The notes under the pieces: generated by a model
Told to the model about the DNA's origin: nothing
Databases searched by the model: none
What the model saw: only the letters and a program-made list of their open reading frames with translations
Program-made: the position numbers and the translations under genes
Shown here: positions 28,396-37,564 of the stretch, piece by piece
Numbering within the stretch: position 1 is the stretch's first letter
Layout: the number at the start of each line of letters is the position of its first letter
Source of the DNA: Agromyces protaetiae
Lineage (GTDB): Bacteria; Actinomycetota; Actinomycetes; Actinomycetales; Microbacteriaceae
Assembly (NCBI RefSeq): GCF_030866785.1
Contig: NZ_CP133018.1
Location: forward strand, 2,604,001-2,668,000
DNA length: 64,000 nucleotides
Direction: 5' to 3'

Positions 28396-29708
28396 CCGCT
28401 GAGCGAGGCGGCGCCGGCGCGTGGCCTGCCGTCCGCGCGGCGGTCGGTCAGGCCCGCTTCGCGCAGGCACTCGCGCTGATCGCGATCGGCCTCGCGTTCT
28501 CGACCGAGACGATCGTCGCCCTCATGGGCTGGCCAGGGCTGCTCGCCGCACTCGGCGGGCTGATCGTGCTCGCCGGGTTCTCACTCGTCGCGAGGTGGCC
28601 GGCGGTCGAGTGGTACGGCATCCTGCCGCTCACGATCCTCGTGTTCGTCGCGTGGTGCGCCGCATCGGTGATCTGGAGCAACACCACCTGGCTCAGCGCG
28701 GGCCGGGTCGCCTACCTCGTCGCGTTCGGCGTGCTCGGCGTGTACATCGCGCTCATGCGCGACACCATCCAGATCGTCCGCGCGTTCGGCGACGTCATGC
28801 GGGTGCTCCTCGGGGTCTCGCTCGCCCTCGAGGTGCTCTCGGGGATCCTGCTCGACCTGCCCATCGCGTTCCTCGGCATCAAGGGCGACCTCGCCAGCCT
28901 CGGCCCGATCCAGGGGATCTTCGGCACGCGCAACATGCTGGGCTTCGTGGCGCTCATCGCGCTGCTGACCTTCATCGTGGAGTGGCGCACGAAGATCTCC
29001 CAGCGCGGCAAGGCCGTGGGGTCGATGACCCTCGCGGGGCTGTGTCTCATCCTCGCGGGCTCACCGACGACCTGGGCGGCGCTCGTCGCCGCGCTCGTCG
29101 CACTCGCCGCCCTGTACGGACTCCGCCGCGCCGACCCACCGAGCCGCTGGCGGTGGCAGATCGCGCTCCTCGCCGCCGGCGTCGTCGCGCTCGTGGCCGC
29201 GTGGCTGCTCCGCATCAGGATCATCGAGCTGATCGACGCGCGTGCCGAGTTCGACGTCCGGCTCGAGGTGTGGCGCGAGGCCTCGCGGTATCTCGCGTCC
29301 AATCCGCTGCAGGGGTGGGGCTTCGTCGGCGAATGGCCGAGCGAGCTGGCGCCGTACACGTGGATCGAGCAGATGACGGGGCGCGCCCACGCGTCGGCGC
29401 TCAGCGCGTTCATCGACGCGTACTTCCAGGTCGGCGTGATCGGGCTGATCCTCTTCGGCGGGCTCATCGGCGTGGCCCTCGTCCGATCGTGGCTGCTCGC
29501 GTCCTCGAGACGCAGCCCGGTGTACCTCTGGCCCGCGCTCATGCTCGTCGTCATCGCGGTCACGAGCGTCACCGAGAGCTTCGCGCTCGTCGAAGGCGGC
29601 TGGATGCTGCTCGTGGTGTGCGCCGTGAAGGCCGCGCGCGACATGAGCTGGCGCGATGCGCTCTCGAGGCCGGCGCCCGCCGCACCCTCGTCGGAACGGC
29701 TCGGTTAG
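28392..29708 (+). CDS. O-antigen ligase/polymerase family membrane protein (second copy)
   Basis: A 438-aa polytopic protein, paralogous in layout to the preceding gene. It has TM helices from residue ~20, the motif GIFGTRNMLGFVALIA, the Wzy-type segment FDVRLEVWREASRYLASNPLQGWGF and HASALSAFIDAYFQVGVIG. The start ATG overlaps the upstream stop by four bases. Two adjacent family members could act on different substrates or polymer linkages, or one as polymerase and one as ligase. It ends at a strong bidirectional hairpin shared with the convergent flippase gene. Confidence 0.88.
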   Translation: MTAERGGAGAWPAVRAAVGQARFAQALALIAIGLAFSTETIVALMGWPGLLAALGGLIVLAGFSLVARWPAVEWYGILPLTILVFVAWCAASVIWSNTTWLSAGRVAYLVAFGVLGVYIALMRDTIQIVRAFGDVMRVLLGVSLALEVLSGILLDLPIAFLGIKGDLASLGPIQGIFGTRNMLGFVALIALLTFIVEWRTKISQRGKAVGSMTLAGLCLILAGSPTTWAALVAALVALAALYGLRRADPPSRWRWQIALLAAGVVALVAAWLLRIRIIELIDARAEFDVRLEVWREASRYLASNPLQGWGFVGEWPSELAPYTWIEQMTGRAHASALSAFIDAYFQVGVIGLILFGGLIGVALVRSWLLASSRRSPVYLWPALMLVVIAVTSVTESFALVEGGWMLLVVCAVKAARDMSWRDALSRPAPAAPSSERLG

Positions 29709-29720
29709 CCGGCCCGGCTG

Positions 29721-29759
29721 CGCGGCCCGACCTGCGCGGCTCGAACCGAGCGGGCCGCG
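29721..29759. terminator. Bidirectional hairpin terminator
   Basis: CGCGGCCCG (29721-29729) pairs perfectly with 29751-29759. An inner GCTCG-AAC-CGAGC stem lies at 29739-29751. It sits in the 62-base gap between two convergent genes. Confidence 0.65.
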
Positions 29760-29770
29760 AGCCGCGTGGC

Positions 29771-31078
29771 TCAGGCCGTTGCGGTCGCGGCGGTCGAGCG
29801 CCGGTCGGACGCGCGGACGCGGCCGAGCATGACGAGGTGGATTGCGACGCCCAGCAGGGGCCCGGACGCGAGCGCGATCGGGATGAGCACCTCGATCGGC
29901 GCCGGCAGGACGAGCACGACGACGGTCGCGATCGACGCGACCACCCAGCCGATCGCGTAGCCGGTGTGCAGGCCCCTGGCGAGGAGCGCGGGACCCGACA
30001 CACACAGCGCCCCGATGCAGCCTGCCGCGAGGACCAGCAGTGCGAGCAATGTCGCGGGCAGCGCGAAGTCGGCACCGACGAACACGTCGAGCGCCCACTC
30101 CCCCGCGAGCCAGACGACCGCCGCGACGACCGCTGCGCCCGCAGCGACGACTACGAGCCACGTCGCGAGCAGCCGGCGTTCGTCGCCGCGACGCAGCGTG
30201 AACGCCGTCACGAGATAGCTCTGCAGCGCCATCAGGGGCACGAGCAACGGCGCGCGAGTGAGCGTGATCGCGAAGATGAGCGCACCGAGCAGCGCGGCGT
30301 CGAGGTCACGCGCGACCAGCGAGAGCACGAGTGGGAACCCGTTGATGAGCACCGCGGTCGCCGACGCGGCGACGACCGTCTGGGCCGAGTTGGCGGCGAG
30401 CCGACGGTAGCTCAGCCCGACGCGCCCGTCACGGAGGAAGCGACGGCCGCCGATGACGAAGAGTCCCGCGACCACGAGCACATACGGCGCGACGACGGCC
30501 CACGCGAGCGGGGCGGGCTCGGCGAGCACCGCGAGGACCACGCCGACGCACGCGAGCCGGAGCAGGCCGTCCGCGGCGATCACCAGCCCGAGCACCCGCC
30601 AGCGCTGGCGGCCCGCGAGCATCCCGCTCGCGACCGCGACGATCGCGCTGAGTCCCGATCCGATCGCCACCTGCACCGCGAGCCCCGAGTGCTCGCCGAG
30701 CGAAGGCGGCGCCCAGAGCAGCGCGGTCGCGAGCAGCACGATCACGACGAGCGCGCCGGCGCCCGCTGCGAACAGCCAGAGTGAGCCGCCGCGGCCACTG
30801 CGCGGGCCGTGCTCGGGGCCCGGTCCGGCGCCCTGACGGTTCGGCGCGCGCGCGACGACGACGCGCGTCGCCTCCTGCTGCAGGCCGAACAGGATGCCGA
30901 CCACGAGGAACAGCGCCGACCAGAACACGCCGAACACGGCGTACTCGGCGGCCCCGACCGTGCGCGCGGTGAGCCACATCACCAGGTATCCGGCGATGCC
31001 GGTGACGATCGTGGCACCGAGCATCCAGAGCACGGACTGCCGTGCCTCCGCGGCCGGTTCCTGCTGACCCTCGACCAC
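29771..31078 (-). CDS. Polysaccharide flippase-like membrane protein (MATE/MOP, Wzx-like)
   Basis: A 435-aa protein with about 12 hydrophobic segments and no large soluble domain, consistent with the MOP superfamily. The N-terminal VLWMLGATIVTGIAGYLVMWLTARTVG resembles the first helices of Wzx-type lipid-linked oligosaccharide flippases. A short basic cytoplasmic loop lies around residues 85-105. I chose GTG 31078 because AAGGGA precedes it by nine bases; an in-frame GTG at 31105 lacks a ribosome site. It probably moves undecaprenyl-linked units for the two adjacent polymerases. It is divergent from a GT2 gene. Confidence 0.82.
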   Translation of the reverse strand: MVEGQQEPAAEARQSVLWMLGATIVTGIAGYLVMWLTARTVGAAEYAVFGVFWSALFLVVGILFGLQQEATRVVVARAPNRQGAGPGPEHGPRSGRGGSLWLFAAGAGALVVIVLLATALLWAPPSLGEHSGLAVQVAIGSGLSAIVAVASGMLAGRQRWRVLGLVIAADGLLRLACVGVVLAVLAEPAPLAWAVVAPYVLVVAGLFVIGGRRFLRDGRVGLSYRRLAANSAQTVVAASATAVLINGFPLVLSLVARDLDAALLGALIFAITLTRAPLLVPLMALQSYLVTAFTLRRGDERRLLATWLVVVAAGAAVVAAVVWLAGEWALDVFVGADFALPATLLALLVLAAGCIGALCVSGPALLARGLHTGYAIGWVVASIATVVVLVLPAPIEVLIPIALASGPLLGVAIHLVMLGRVRASDRRSTAATATA

Positions 31079-31162
31079 GGCCGGCTGTCCCTTCGGTTGA
31101 TACACTGTCGGACAGCTTACGCGTCGGCCGGATGTCTCGACGCGCCCCCGTCTGGAGCAGTC

Positions 31163-32086
31163 GTGACCGATTCCGCCGTGCCGGGCGATGGCGAGGCGCC
31201 GTTCCTCGACGTCGTCATGCCGTTCTGGGGCGACCCCCTGCAGTTCCGGCTGGCCGTCGAGAGCGTACTCGCGCAAGACTCCGGTGGATGGCGGCTCACG
31301 ATCCTCGACGACGCCTACCCCGACCGCGCGCCGGGCGAGTGGGCCGCGGGCCTCGCAGACCCGCGCGTGACCTACCTGCGCAGCCCGGAGAACCGCGGCG
31401 TCAACGGCAGCTTCCGCGAGGCGGTCCGGCTCGCGACCGCGCCGTACTCGGTGATCATGGGCTGCGACGACCTCATGCTGCCGGGCTACGCCCGCCGCAT
31501 CCGTCAGCTGACCCAGGCGTTCCCGACCGCATCGTACGTGCAACCCGGTGTCGAGGTGATCGACGCCGAAGGCCGCGTGGCGCGGCCGCTCGCCGATCGG
31601 GTCAAGGCCGCCCTGCGGCCACGACTCGACGGTCACACGCGCGAGCTCGGCGGCGAAGCCCTCGCCGCGAGCCTGCTGCGCGCCAACTGGACGTACTTCC
31701 CGTCGATCGCGTGGCGGACCGACGCGCTCAAGCAGTTCGACTTCCGGCCCGACTACGAGGTCGTCCTCGACCTGGCCCTGCAGATCGAGATCGTCGAGTC
31801 CGGCGGCACGATGGTGCTCGACGACGTTCCCGCGTTCCGGTACCGGCGGCACGCCGCCAGCGTGTCGTCGTGGCGTGCCGCCGAGGGCTCGCGCTTCGCC
31901 GAGGAGCGCCGCTACCTCGCCGAGGCCGCGGCCGGCATGCGCCGCCGCGGCTGGACGCGCGCCGCCCGCGAGGCGTCGCTCCGGGCCACCTCGCGGCTCA
32001 ATGCGCTGTCGGTGCTGCCGCGGGCGCTCGTCTCCCGCGACGGTGCGGGCACTCGCGCCCTCATTCGTCACGGGATCGGCCGCTGA
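31163..32086 (+). CDS. Glycosyltransferase family 2
   Basis: A 307-aa cytoplasmic GT-A enzyme. The nucleotide-binding start is FLDVVMPFWGDPLQFRLAVE, with DDAYPD in the second strand. The metal-site acidic pair is in SVIMGCDDLMLPGYA. A C-terminal DVPAFRYRRHAASVSSW region is typical of rhamnosyl- or glucosyl-transferases. The start is GTG 31163 with GGAG five bases upstream. It is convergent with the methyltransferase gene, with three bases between the stops. The donor and acceptor are unknown; the rhamnose pathway in this cluster makes dTDP-L-rhamnose a reasonable donor. Confidence 0.86.
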   Translation: MTDSAVPGDGEAPFLDVVMPFWGDPLQFRLAVESVLAQDSGGWRLTILDDAYPDRAPGEWAAGLADPRVTYLRSPENRGVNGSFREAVRLATAPYSVIMGCDDLMLPGYARRIRQLTQAFPTASYVQPGVEVIDAEGRVARPLADRVKAALRPRLDGHTRELGGEALAASLLRANWTYFPSIAWRTDALKQFDFRPDYEVVLDLALQIEIVESGGTMVLDDVPAFRYRRHAASVSSWRAAEGSRFAEERRYLAEAAAGMRRRGWTRAAREASLRATSRLNALSVLPRALVSRDGAGTRALIRHGIGR

Positions 32087-32089
32087 GCC

Positions 32090-32722
32090 CTACGAGGTGC
32101 CGTGCATCCGCGCGACCACCAGGAACTCGTTGTAGGTGAAGACCTCGCCGAACAGCCGCGGCAGCGGGAACGACGAGGCCCGCTCCACCCGCGCGCCGAG
32201 CTGTTCGGCCCGCTCGCGAAGGCCGTCGAGATCGATGTACGTGACGTGGGTGGCATCGGAGCGGTACCCGCGGGGCTGCGGCGTGATGAAGCAGAGACGC
32301 CCGTCCTCCACCAGGTAGGGCACGTACTGGCGCACGAGGTCGACGCCCGCCTCGGAGGGCAGGTGTTCGAGCACGTGCGCGAAGAGGAGTGTGTCGAACG
32401 CGCCGGGCTCGGCCTCGGGCGCCGCGAAGAACTCGTCTGGTGTGTACGCCTGCAGCCCGCGCGCACGGGCGATGCGGATCGATTCCGCGTTGTGATCGAC
32501 CCCGACCGATCCCGCGTCGAGCCCGACGAGATTTCGGCCGAGGCCGCAGCCGACGTCGAGCACCCGGCCCAACCGGAGCCGGCGGAGGTTCCATCGATAG
32601 GGCGCCTGCACGTCGATGAAGCGGCGGATCCCCCGTCGTTCGAGCGTCGCCAACCGGTCGGCGTATTCGCGTTTCGCGGTGGGCGGTGCGCTGAACTCCT
32701 CGGGATCGGGTGTGCTGGCCAC
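32090..32722 (-). CDS. Class I SAM-dependent methyltransferase
   Basis: A 210-aa Rossmann-fold methyltransferase: motif I VLDVGCGLGRNLVGLD, motif II acidic GVDHNAESI, and motif IV-like FDTLLFAHVLEHLPSEAGVDLV, the last typical of the Methyltransf_11/UbiE-like group. In a surface-glycan cluster it may methylate a sugar hydroxyl or a lipid-linked glycan, but the substrate cannot be read from sequence. The start is GTG 32722, with TAGGGT six bases upstream and no ribosome site, another leaderless candidate. Confidence 0.85.
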   Translation of the reverse strand: MASTPDPEEFSAPPTAKREYADRLATLERRGIRRFIDVQAPYRWNLRRLRLGRVLDVGCGLGRNLVGLDAGSVGVDHNAESIRIARARGLQAYTPDEFFAAPEAEPGAFDTLLFAHVLEHLPSEAGVDLVRQYVPYLVEDGRLCFITPQPRGYRSDATHVTYIDLDGLRERAEQLGARVERASSFPLPRLFGEVFTYNEFLVVARMHGTS

Positions 32723-32728
32723 TGAACC

Positions 32729-32734
32729 ACCCTA
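32729..32734 (-). promoter_or_regulatory. -10 hexamer for leaderless methyltransferase start
   Basis: TAGGGT on the minus strand ends six bases before the GTG at 32722. Confidence 0.45.
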
Positions 32735-32792
32735 GTCCGGCGCGATCGGGCGTGACGGACTCCGGCGATCGAGCCCGAGAGAGCCTCGGGCA

Positions 32793-32798
32793 TAGAAT
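32793..32798 (+). promoter_or_regulatory. -10 hexamer for GT2/DUF2304 pair
   Basis: TAGAAT ends seven bases before ATG 32806, indicating a leaderless or nearly leaderless message. A GAGG within that gap is too close to act as a normal ribosome site. Confidence 0.5.
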
Positions 32799-32805
32799 CG
32801 AGGTC

Positions 32806-33558
32806 ATGTCCACCCTTCCCGGCCGAACGCTGATCATCATGCCCGCGTTCAACGAGGAGGCAGCGATCCCGGCGGTCATCGCCGAGGTCAAGCGGACCCT
32901 GCCCGACGTCGACGTGCTCGTCGTGAACGACGGATCAGCGGACGCGACCTCGCAACGCGCTCGCGGTGCCGGGGCGATCGTGCTCGACCTGCCGTTCAAC
33001 CTCGGCGTCGGCGGAGCCATGCGACTCGGGTTCAGGTACGCCGTCCGGCACGGATACGCCGCCGCCGTCCAGATCGATGCGGACGGCCAGCACGATCCGG
33101 CCAGCGTCCCCGAGCTGCTCGCCGTCTTGCACGGCACCGACGGCGGCGGCGGAGCGGACCTCGTGATCGGCGCCCGATTCGCTGGCAAGGGCGAGTACGA
33201 GGTCCGCGGGCCGCGAAAGTGGGCGATGCGGATGCTCGCCGTCGTGCTGAGCCGAACGGCGAAGACGAAGCTGACGGACACCACGTCGGGGTTGAAGGCC
33301 ATCAATCGGCGCACGCTCGCGCTCTTCGCGCGGCACTACCCGGCCGAATACCTCGGCGACACGATCGAGGCGCTGGTCATCGCCTCGCGTTCGGGGCGAG
33401 TCATCCGGCAGGTCCCGGTGACCATGCGCAAACGCGCCGGCGGCGTCCCGTCGCAAAATCCGTGGAAGTCGGCCGTCTACCTGGGTCGCGCCGTGCTCGC
33501 CCTCGGCTTCGCTCTGACCAGGCCCCCCGCGTTCGAGCCTCAGGAGACTGCGCCATGA
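32806..33558 (+). CDS. Glycosyltransferase family 2, polyprenyl-phosphate type (DPM1-like)
   Basis: A 250-aa GT-A enzyme without membrane helices. It has TLIIMPAFNEEAAIPAVIAEV at the start, then DVLVVNDGSADATS, the DXD metal motif in AVQIDADGQHDP, and DTTSGLKAINRRTLALF in the acceptor half. This is the layout of dolichyl/undecaprenyl-phosphate sugar synthases that charge the lipid carrier with one sugar. The next gene (DUF2304) is its usual partner and overlaps its stop by four bases (ATGA). The likely donor is a GDP- or UDP-sugar. Confidence 0.9.
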   Translation: MSTLPGRTLIIMPAFNEEAAIPAVIAEVKRTLPDVDVLVVNDGSADATSQRARGAGAIVLDLPFNLGVGGAMRLGFRYAVRHGYAAAVQIDADGQHDPASVPELLAVLHGTDGGGGADLVIGARFAGKGEYEVRGPRKWAMRMLAVVLSRTAKTKLTDTTSGLKAINRRTLALFARHYPAEYLGDTIEALVIASRSGRVIRQVPVTMRKRAGGVPSQNPWKSAVYLGRAVLALGFALTRPPAFEPQETAP

Positions 33559-33959
33559 GCACGACCGCCTACATCTTCGGCATCATCGCCGCGCTCGTCA
33601 CGCTCGCTGTCGTGGTACAGATGCTGCGGCACCGGCGCCTGCGCGAACGGCACGCGGTGTGGTGGCTCATCGCTGGCGTGGCCGCGCTCATCGTCGGACT
33701 CTTCCCCGGACTCCTCGACGGCGCGGCTGCACTCATCGGCGTGAGCGAACCCGCCAACCTGATCTTCTTCGTGAGCATCGCGATGCTCGTGCTCGTCTGC
33801 ATCCAGCTCAGCTCGGAGCTGACGCGCCAGGAGACGCAGATCCGTGCGCTCGCGGAGGACGTCGCGCTGCTCGACGAACGCGTGACCGCGCTCGGATCAC
33901 CCGCCCGGCCGGGAGTCGGCAGCGACTCGCCGGCTCACGACGACACGACCACCTCGTAG
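33555..33959 (+). CDS. DUF2304 family membrane protein
   Basis: A 134-aa protein. Three hydrophobic helices (residues ~5-22, ~37-55, ~65-85) with a conserved R-x-R-H linker (MLRHRRLRERHAVWWLIAG) are followed by a coiled-coil-like tail (SSELTRQETQIRALAEDVALLDERV). DUF2304 proteins are found directly after DPM-like GT2 genes and are thought to anchor or assist that enzyme at the membrane. Its start overlaps the GT2 stop. Its 3' end overlaps the convergent large membrane gene by 25 bases. Confidence 0.88.
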   Translation: MSTTAYIFGIIAALVTLAVVVQMLRHRRLRERHAVWWLIAGVAALIVGLFPGLLDGAAALIGVSEPANLIFFVSIAMLVLVCIQLSSELTRQETQIRALAEDVALLDERVTALGSPARPGVGSDSPAHDDTTTS

Positions 33960-35794
33960 CCCGCGTCCGGGCACACCGCCCCGAGCTCATCGGCCAGCAG
34001 CGGGTCACCCGTCACGAGCCGGACGCCGCCGCCCCAGAGCTGCATCGCGTCGCACACGGACGTGGCGTCGAATGTGTCGAGCCCGTACGCGTAGGCGCGC
34101 ACGGGGTCCGAGCTGTCCTCGGAGTGCGCCTGCAACAGCCACGCGTTCAAGAGCGCATCAGAGGCGGGGTCACCAGTGAGACGCACCGCGATCGTCGGGC
34201 CGCCGTCGGCGATCGCGAACAGCCGGTCGGCCGCGTCACCGCGCTTCGCGTACTCGGCGTCGGTCGCGAGCGCGACGGCCGCGGGCACGCGACGGATGCC
34301 TCCGAGCGGGAGGGATCCCGAGACGACAAGGCCGACGAGCGCGAGCGCCGCGATCGACGCGAGCGCGACACGGCGCGGCGAGCGAGCCGCGGATGCCACG
34401 GCGAGCAGCAGCCCGAGCACAACGATCAGCAGCAGCACACAGAGGAGCCAGGCGAATTTTGCCGGGTAGTAGCCCCACCAGCCGAGCCCCGCGCCGAGGC
34501 GCTGCAGGACAAGATAGCCGCCGCCGACGCCTCCTGCGCCGAGCAGGGCGAGGACTCCCACGGCATCGCGCCGCAGGCCGAGCGTTCGCGCACGCCTGAG
34601 CAGCACGAGCACGGTGGTGACGAGCGCGAGGGCCACGACCAGCGCCACGTCCCGCGGTTCGACCGGCGGCGCCGCGCCGTCCGCGGCGAGCGCGCCACCG
34701 GTCGTCCGGAGGTCGCCGAGTGTCACGACCACGCCGTAGACGACGAGCTGAGCGATGCCGACCACGAACACCGCGATCGCGAGCGCACGCCTCGCGACGA
34801 GTGCCTGCCAGAAGACCGGCAGCGCCATAGCCCCCAGCGCGAGCGGGACAAGTACCACGGGCGCCCAAGTCGCGAGCAGCAACGTCGCCGCGACGAGTAG
34901 GCCGGCCGCCGCCAGGATCGGCGACCGCGGAGCATCCGTCCAGCACACCCAGCACGCCAGTAGGAGGATGACCGCGATCGGCGCGTTGAGGAAGCCGAGC
35001 TCGGCCGTGAAACCGAGGACATACCAGCCCAGCACGAACGCCGAGCCCGTGACCCCGGCGAGCACGCGCACCACCGGGTGGGCCGCGCGGACCGATCGCG
35101 CCGCGACGAGGCCCGCCAGGACTGCGGCCGCGAGCGTGACGAGCAGTACGAGCTGGGCCTCACGCGCCACGTCATGCCTGAGCATCTCGGCGGCCGCATC
35201 TCGTCCGGGGATCATCCAGCTCGCGGCAAGGGCCGCGGTCGAGGGCGCGGGGTTCGGATGGGCGGCGGGGTCGATGCCACCGTCGACGACGATGAACCGC
35301 GCAGCCATGGTGTTCCACACGGCGTCGTTCGCGAGGATCCAGCCGACGCGCATCTGCGAGCCCCAGCCGAGTGCACCCACCCAATAGAACAACGACAACA
35401 CGGGCACCGACAGGACGCCGATCGAGATCGGCAGGTCGGCGGCGGCCGGCAGTCGCAAACCCCGGCCCCTGGCGAGCAGCGCCGAGACCCCGACCGCGAC
35501 GAGGCCGACGACGACGACCGCCGCTGTCGCGAAAGCGCCGTACTCCAAGCCGGCGACCGGCGCGAAGCGGGCGATCAGGGTGTGCACCCCCAGCAGCGTC
35601 AGGATCGCCACCGCGAAGGACAGCGTCCAGGAGGCACGCTGCGCGAAGGCGACCGTGAGCATGGCGATCGCGGCTCCCGCGAGCAACGCGGGGCTCGCGC
35701 CTGCGACGATCGCGATGGCTCCCCCTGCGAGGGTCGCCGAGCCGAGCGCGAGCACGCCGAGATCACGCCATCGGCGTGGTGATTCCAGGGGCAT
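33935..35794 (-). CDS. Large polytopic membrane protein, GT-C-like
   Basis: A 619-aa protein with about 13 predicted hydrophobic segments. A first extracytoplasmic loop (GWGSQMRVGWILANDAVWN...) and a C-terminal extracytoplasmic domain of about 120 residues carrying two cysteines (TSVCDAMQLWGGGV, GAVCPDAGYEVV) are visible. This layout resembles GT-C glycosyltransferases that use lipid-phosphate sugars on the outer face, so it could use the product of the adjacent DPM-like GT2. No family motif is certain enough to name it. It is divergent from the DUF2142 gene. Confidence 0.75.
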   Translation of the reverse strand: MPLESPRRWRDLGVLALGSATLAGGAIAIVAGASPALLAGAAIAMLTVAFAQRASWTLSFAVAILTLLGVHTLIARFAPVAGLEYGAFATAAVVVVGLVAVGVSALLARGRGLRLPAAADLPISIGVLSVPVLSLFYWVGALGWGSQMRVGWILANDAVWNTMAARFIVVDGGIDPAAHPNPAPSTAALAASWMIPGRDAAAEMLRHDVAREAQLVLLVTLAAAVLAGLVAARSVRAAHPVVRVLAGVTGSAFVLGWYVLGFTAELGFLNAPIAVILLLACWVCWTDAPRSPILAAAGLLVAATLLLATWAPVVLVPLALGAMALPVFWQALVARRALAIAVFVVGIAQLVVYGVVVTLGDLRTTGGALAADGAAPPVEPRDVALVVALALVTTVLVLLRRARTLGLRRDAVGVLALLGAGGVGGGYLVLQRLGAGLGWWGYYPAKFAWLLCVLLLIVVLGLLLAVASAARSPRRVALASIAALALVGLVVSGSLPLGGIRRVPAAVALATDAEYAKRGDAADRLFAIADGGPTIAVRLTGDPASDALLNAWLLQAHSEDSSDPVRAYAYGLDTFDATSVCDAMQLWGGGVRLVTGDPLLADELGAVCPDAGYEVVVSS

Positions 35795-35953
35795 CGGGCT
35801 CCAGGGTCTGGGGGGCGAAACGCGAGCCGGACGGTGGGTATGACGAAGTCTAGCTTCCGGCAGCGGGAATCAGCGTGCGAGCCGCGGTCCACTCGGATCC
35901 GTGCGGCTAAGGTGGGAGCGCCCGCCAGACGCCGACAGGAGCCTCCACCAGCG

Positions 35954-37564
35954 ATGAGCCGCCTCGAGCCCACCCCGATCGCAGCCTCCCCGGGCGATCG
36001 TCCGCCGCGTGAGCGCGTTCCACGCCGCGTGTTCGCGATCACTTGGGCGCTGGCTTCGCTCCTCGGCATCCTCTGGGCCATCGCGACGCCGGTCGGCGCG
36101 TCGCCCGACGAGCCGGCACATCTGGTGAAAGCCGCTTCGGTCGCACGCGGACAATTCGTGGGCGAGCCGTCGAGCGCCGGCAACATCGTGTCGGTTCCCG
36201 GATATGTCGCGGCGACCCACAGCGTCGTGTGCATCGTGTTCCAGCCCAACGTTGCGGCGGACTGCATCGACGACAACCCGGCCGATCCGTCGGGTCTCGT
36301 GCTCAGCACGACGACCGCGGGACTCTACAACCCCTTCTACTACGCCGTCGTGGGCTGGCCGAGCCTGCTCTTCGGCGATGTCAGCGGCATCTACGCGATG
36401 CGCATCGCGAGCGCCGTGCTTTCAGCCCTGTTCCTCGCCTTCGCAGCGAGCTTCGCGTTCGGGCTCGGCAGGCGCGCGCTCACGCTCGCCGCGATCGGCG
36501 TCGCGACGGTGCCGACGTTGCTGTTCATGAGCGGTGCCGTGAACCCGAACGCCGTCGAGGTGACGGCCACGATGGCGGCGTTCACCGCCATGCTGGCCGT
36601 CGTGCGACGCGGCGCCGAGGGCCGAATCGGAGGACCGCTCGCAGTCGCCGCCGTCTCGGCCGCCGTGGGTGCCCAGATGCGAGGACTCTCGCCGCTCTGG
36701 ATCGCGCTCGCGCTCGCGGCACCCCTGCTGCTCGTCTCGTGGGCGCAGCTGCGCGCGCTCCTCGCGCGGCGTGTCGTCTGGGTCGCGATCGGCGCGATGC
36801 TGCTCGGTGCGCTGCTCGCCGTGCTCTGGACGCTCGGCAGCAGTTCGCTCACGGGCTCGCTCAGCGACGAGGAGCACTTCCAGCAGTACCCGGGGGTGGG
36901 CACGAGCCCGCTCACGGGCTTCGTCGTCACGTTCCTCGATACGTGGGACTACGGCGCGCAGATGATCGCTTCGTTCGGCTGGCTCGACACCCCGGCGCCG
37001 GCGGTGGTCTATTTCGTCTGGTCGGCATTCATCGGCACGCTCGTGCTCGCGGCCGTCGCCGTGCTCCGTGGGCGCCGGCTCGGCTTCGCGGCGGCGCTGC
37101 TGGCGGCACTGCTCCTGTTGCCACCACTCGTCCAGGCGGCGTACGTGACCGCCGGCGGGTACATCTGGCAGGGCCGGTACACCTTGCCCCTCTTCGCGAT
37201 CGCGGTCATCGGCGTGGCCGTGGTGCTCGGCGAGCGTCCGGTCGCGCGTGCACGCACGCTTGCCGAGACTGATTCCGCGGAGGTCGGCCGTGCATCGACG
37301 CGCCTGTTCGCGGTCGTCTGGTTGGCCTGGGGCGCAGCCCAGTTCTATGCCTTCGCCGTCGCGATGAAGCGATACACCGTGGGCCTCGACGGGACCTGGG
37401 GTGCCGTGCTGCGCGCACCCGAATGGGCTCCTCCCGGCGGGACCGTCCTCCTGCTGGGATCCTTCGCCGTGCTCGCGCTCGGCACGGCGTTCATCGCGTG
37501 GTGGTCGACAGCCCGGCCGGTGAGGAGGCCGGCCGTGACCGCCGAACCGCTTCAGACCGGCTGA
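35954..37564 (+). CDS. DUF2142 family membrane protein
   Basis: A 536-aa polytopic protein. The first helix is followed by the DUF2142 hallmark TPVGASPDEPAHLVKAASVARG and an extracytoplasmic loop with a cysteine pair (VVCIVFQ, ADCIDD). About eleven further helices follow. DUF2142 proteins resemble GT-C/PMT-type transferases, and the SPDEP acidic pair corresponds to their catalytic loop. The start ATG 35954 follows a TAAGGT -10-like hexamer by ~40 bases; an earlier in-frame ATG at 35834 lies ahead of that promoter. It overlaps the convergent GT2 gene by 13 bases. Confidence 0.85.
   Translation: MSRLEPTPIAASPGDRPPRERVPRRVFAITWALASLLGILWAIATPVGASPDEPAHLVKAASVARGQFVGEPSSAGNIVSVPGYVAATHSVVCIVFQPNVAADCIDDNPADPSGLVLSTTTAGLYNPFYYAVVGWPSLLFGDVSGIYAMRIASAVLSALFLAFAASFAFGLGRRALTLAAIGVATVPTLLFMSGAVNPNAVEVTATMAAFTAMLAVVRRGAEGRIGGPLAVAAVSAAVGAQMRGLSPLWIALALAAPLLLVSWAQLRALLARRVVWVAIGAMLLGALLAVLWTLGSSSLTGSLSDEEHFQQYPGVGTSPLTGFVVTFLDTWDYGAQMIASFGWLDTPAPAVVYFVWSAFIGTLVLAAVAVLRGRRLGFAAALLAALLLLPPLVQAAYVTAGGYIWQGRYTLPLFAIAVIGVAVVLGERPVARARTLAETDSAEVGRASTRLFAVVWLAWGAAQFYAFAVAMKRYTVGLDGTWGAVLRAPEWAPPGGTVLLLGSFAVLALGTAFIAWWSTARPVRRPAVTAEPLQTG

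Noticed and set aside
28421..30784. A 787-codon plus-strand frame overlapping the second polymerase and the flippase
   Set aside because: It spans two convergent real genes and the terminator between them; composition is that of a shadow frame.
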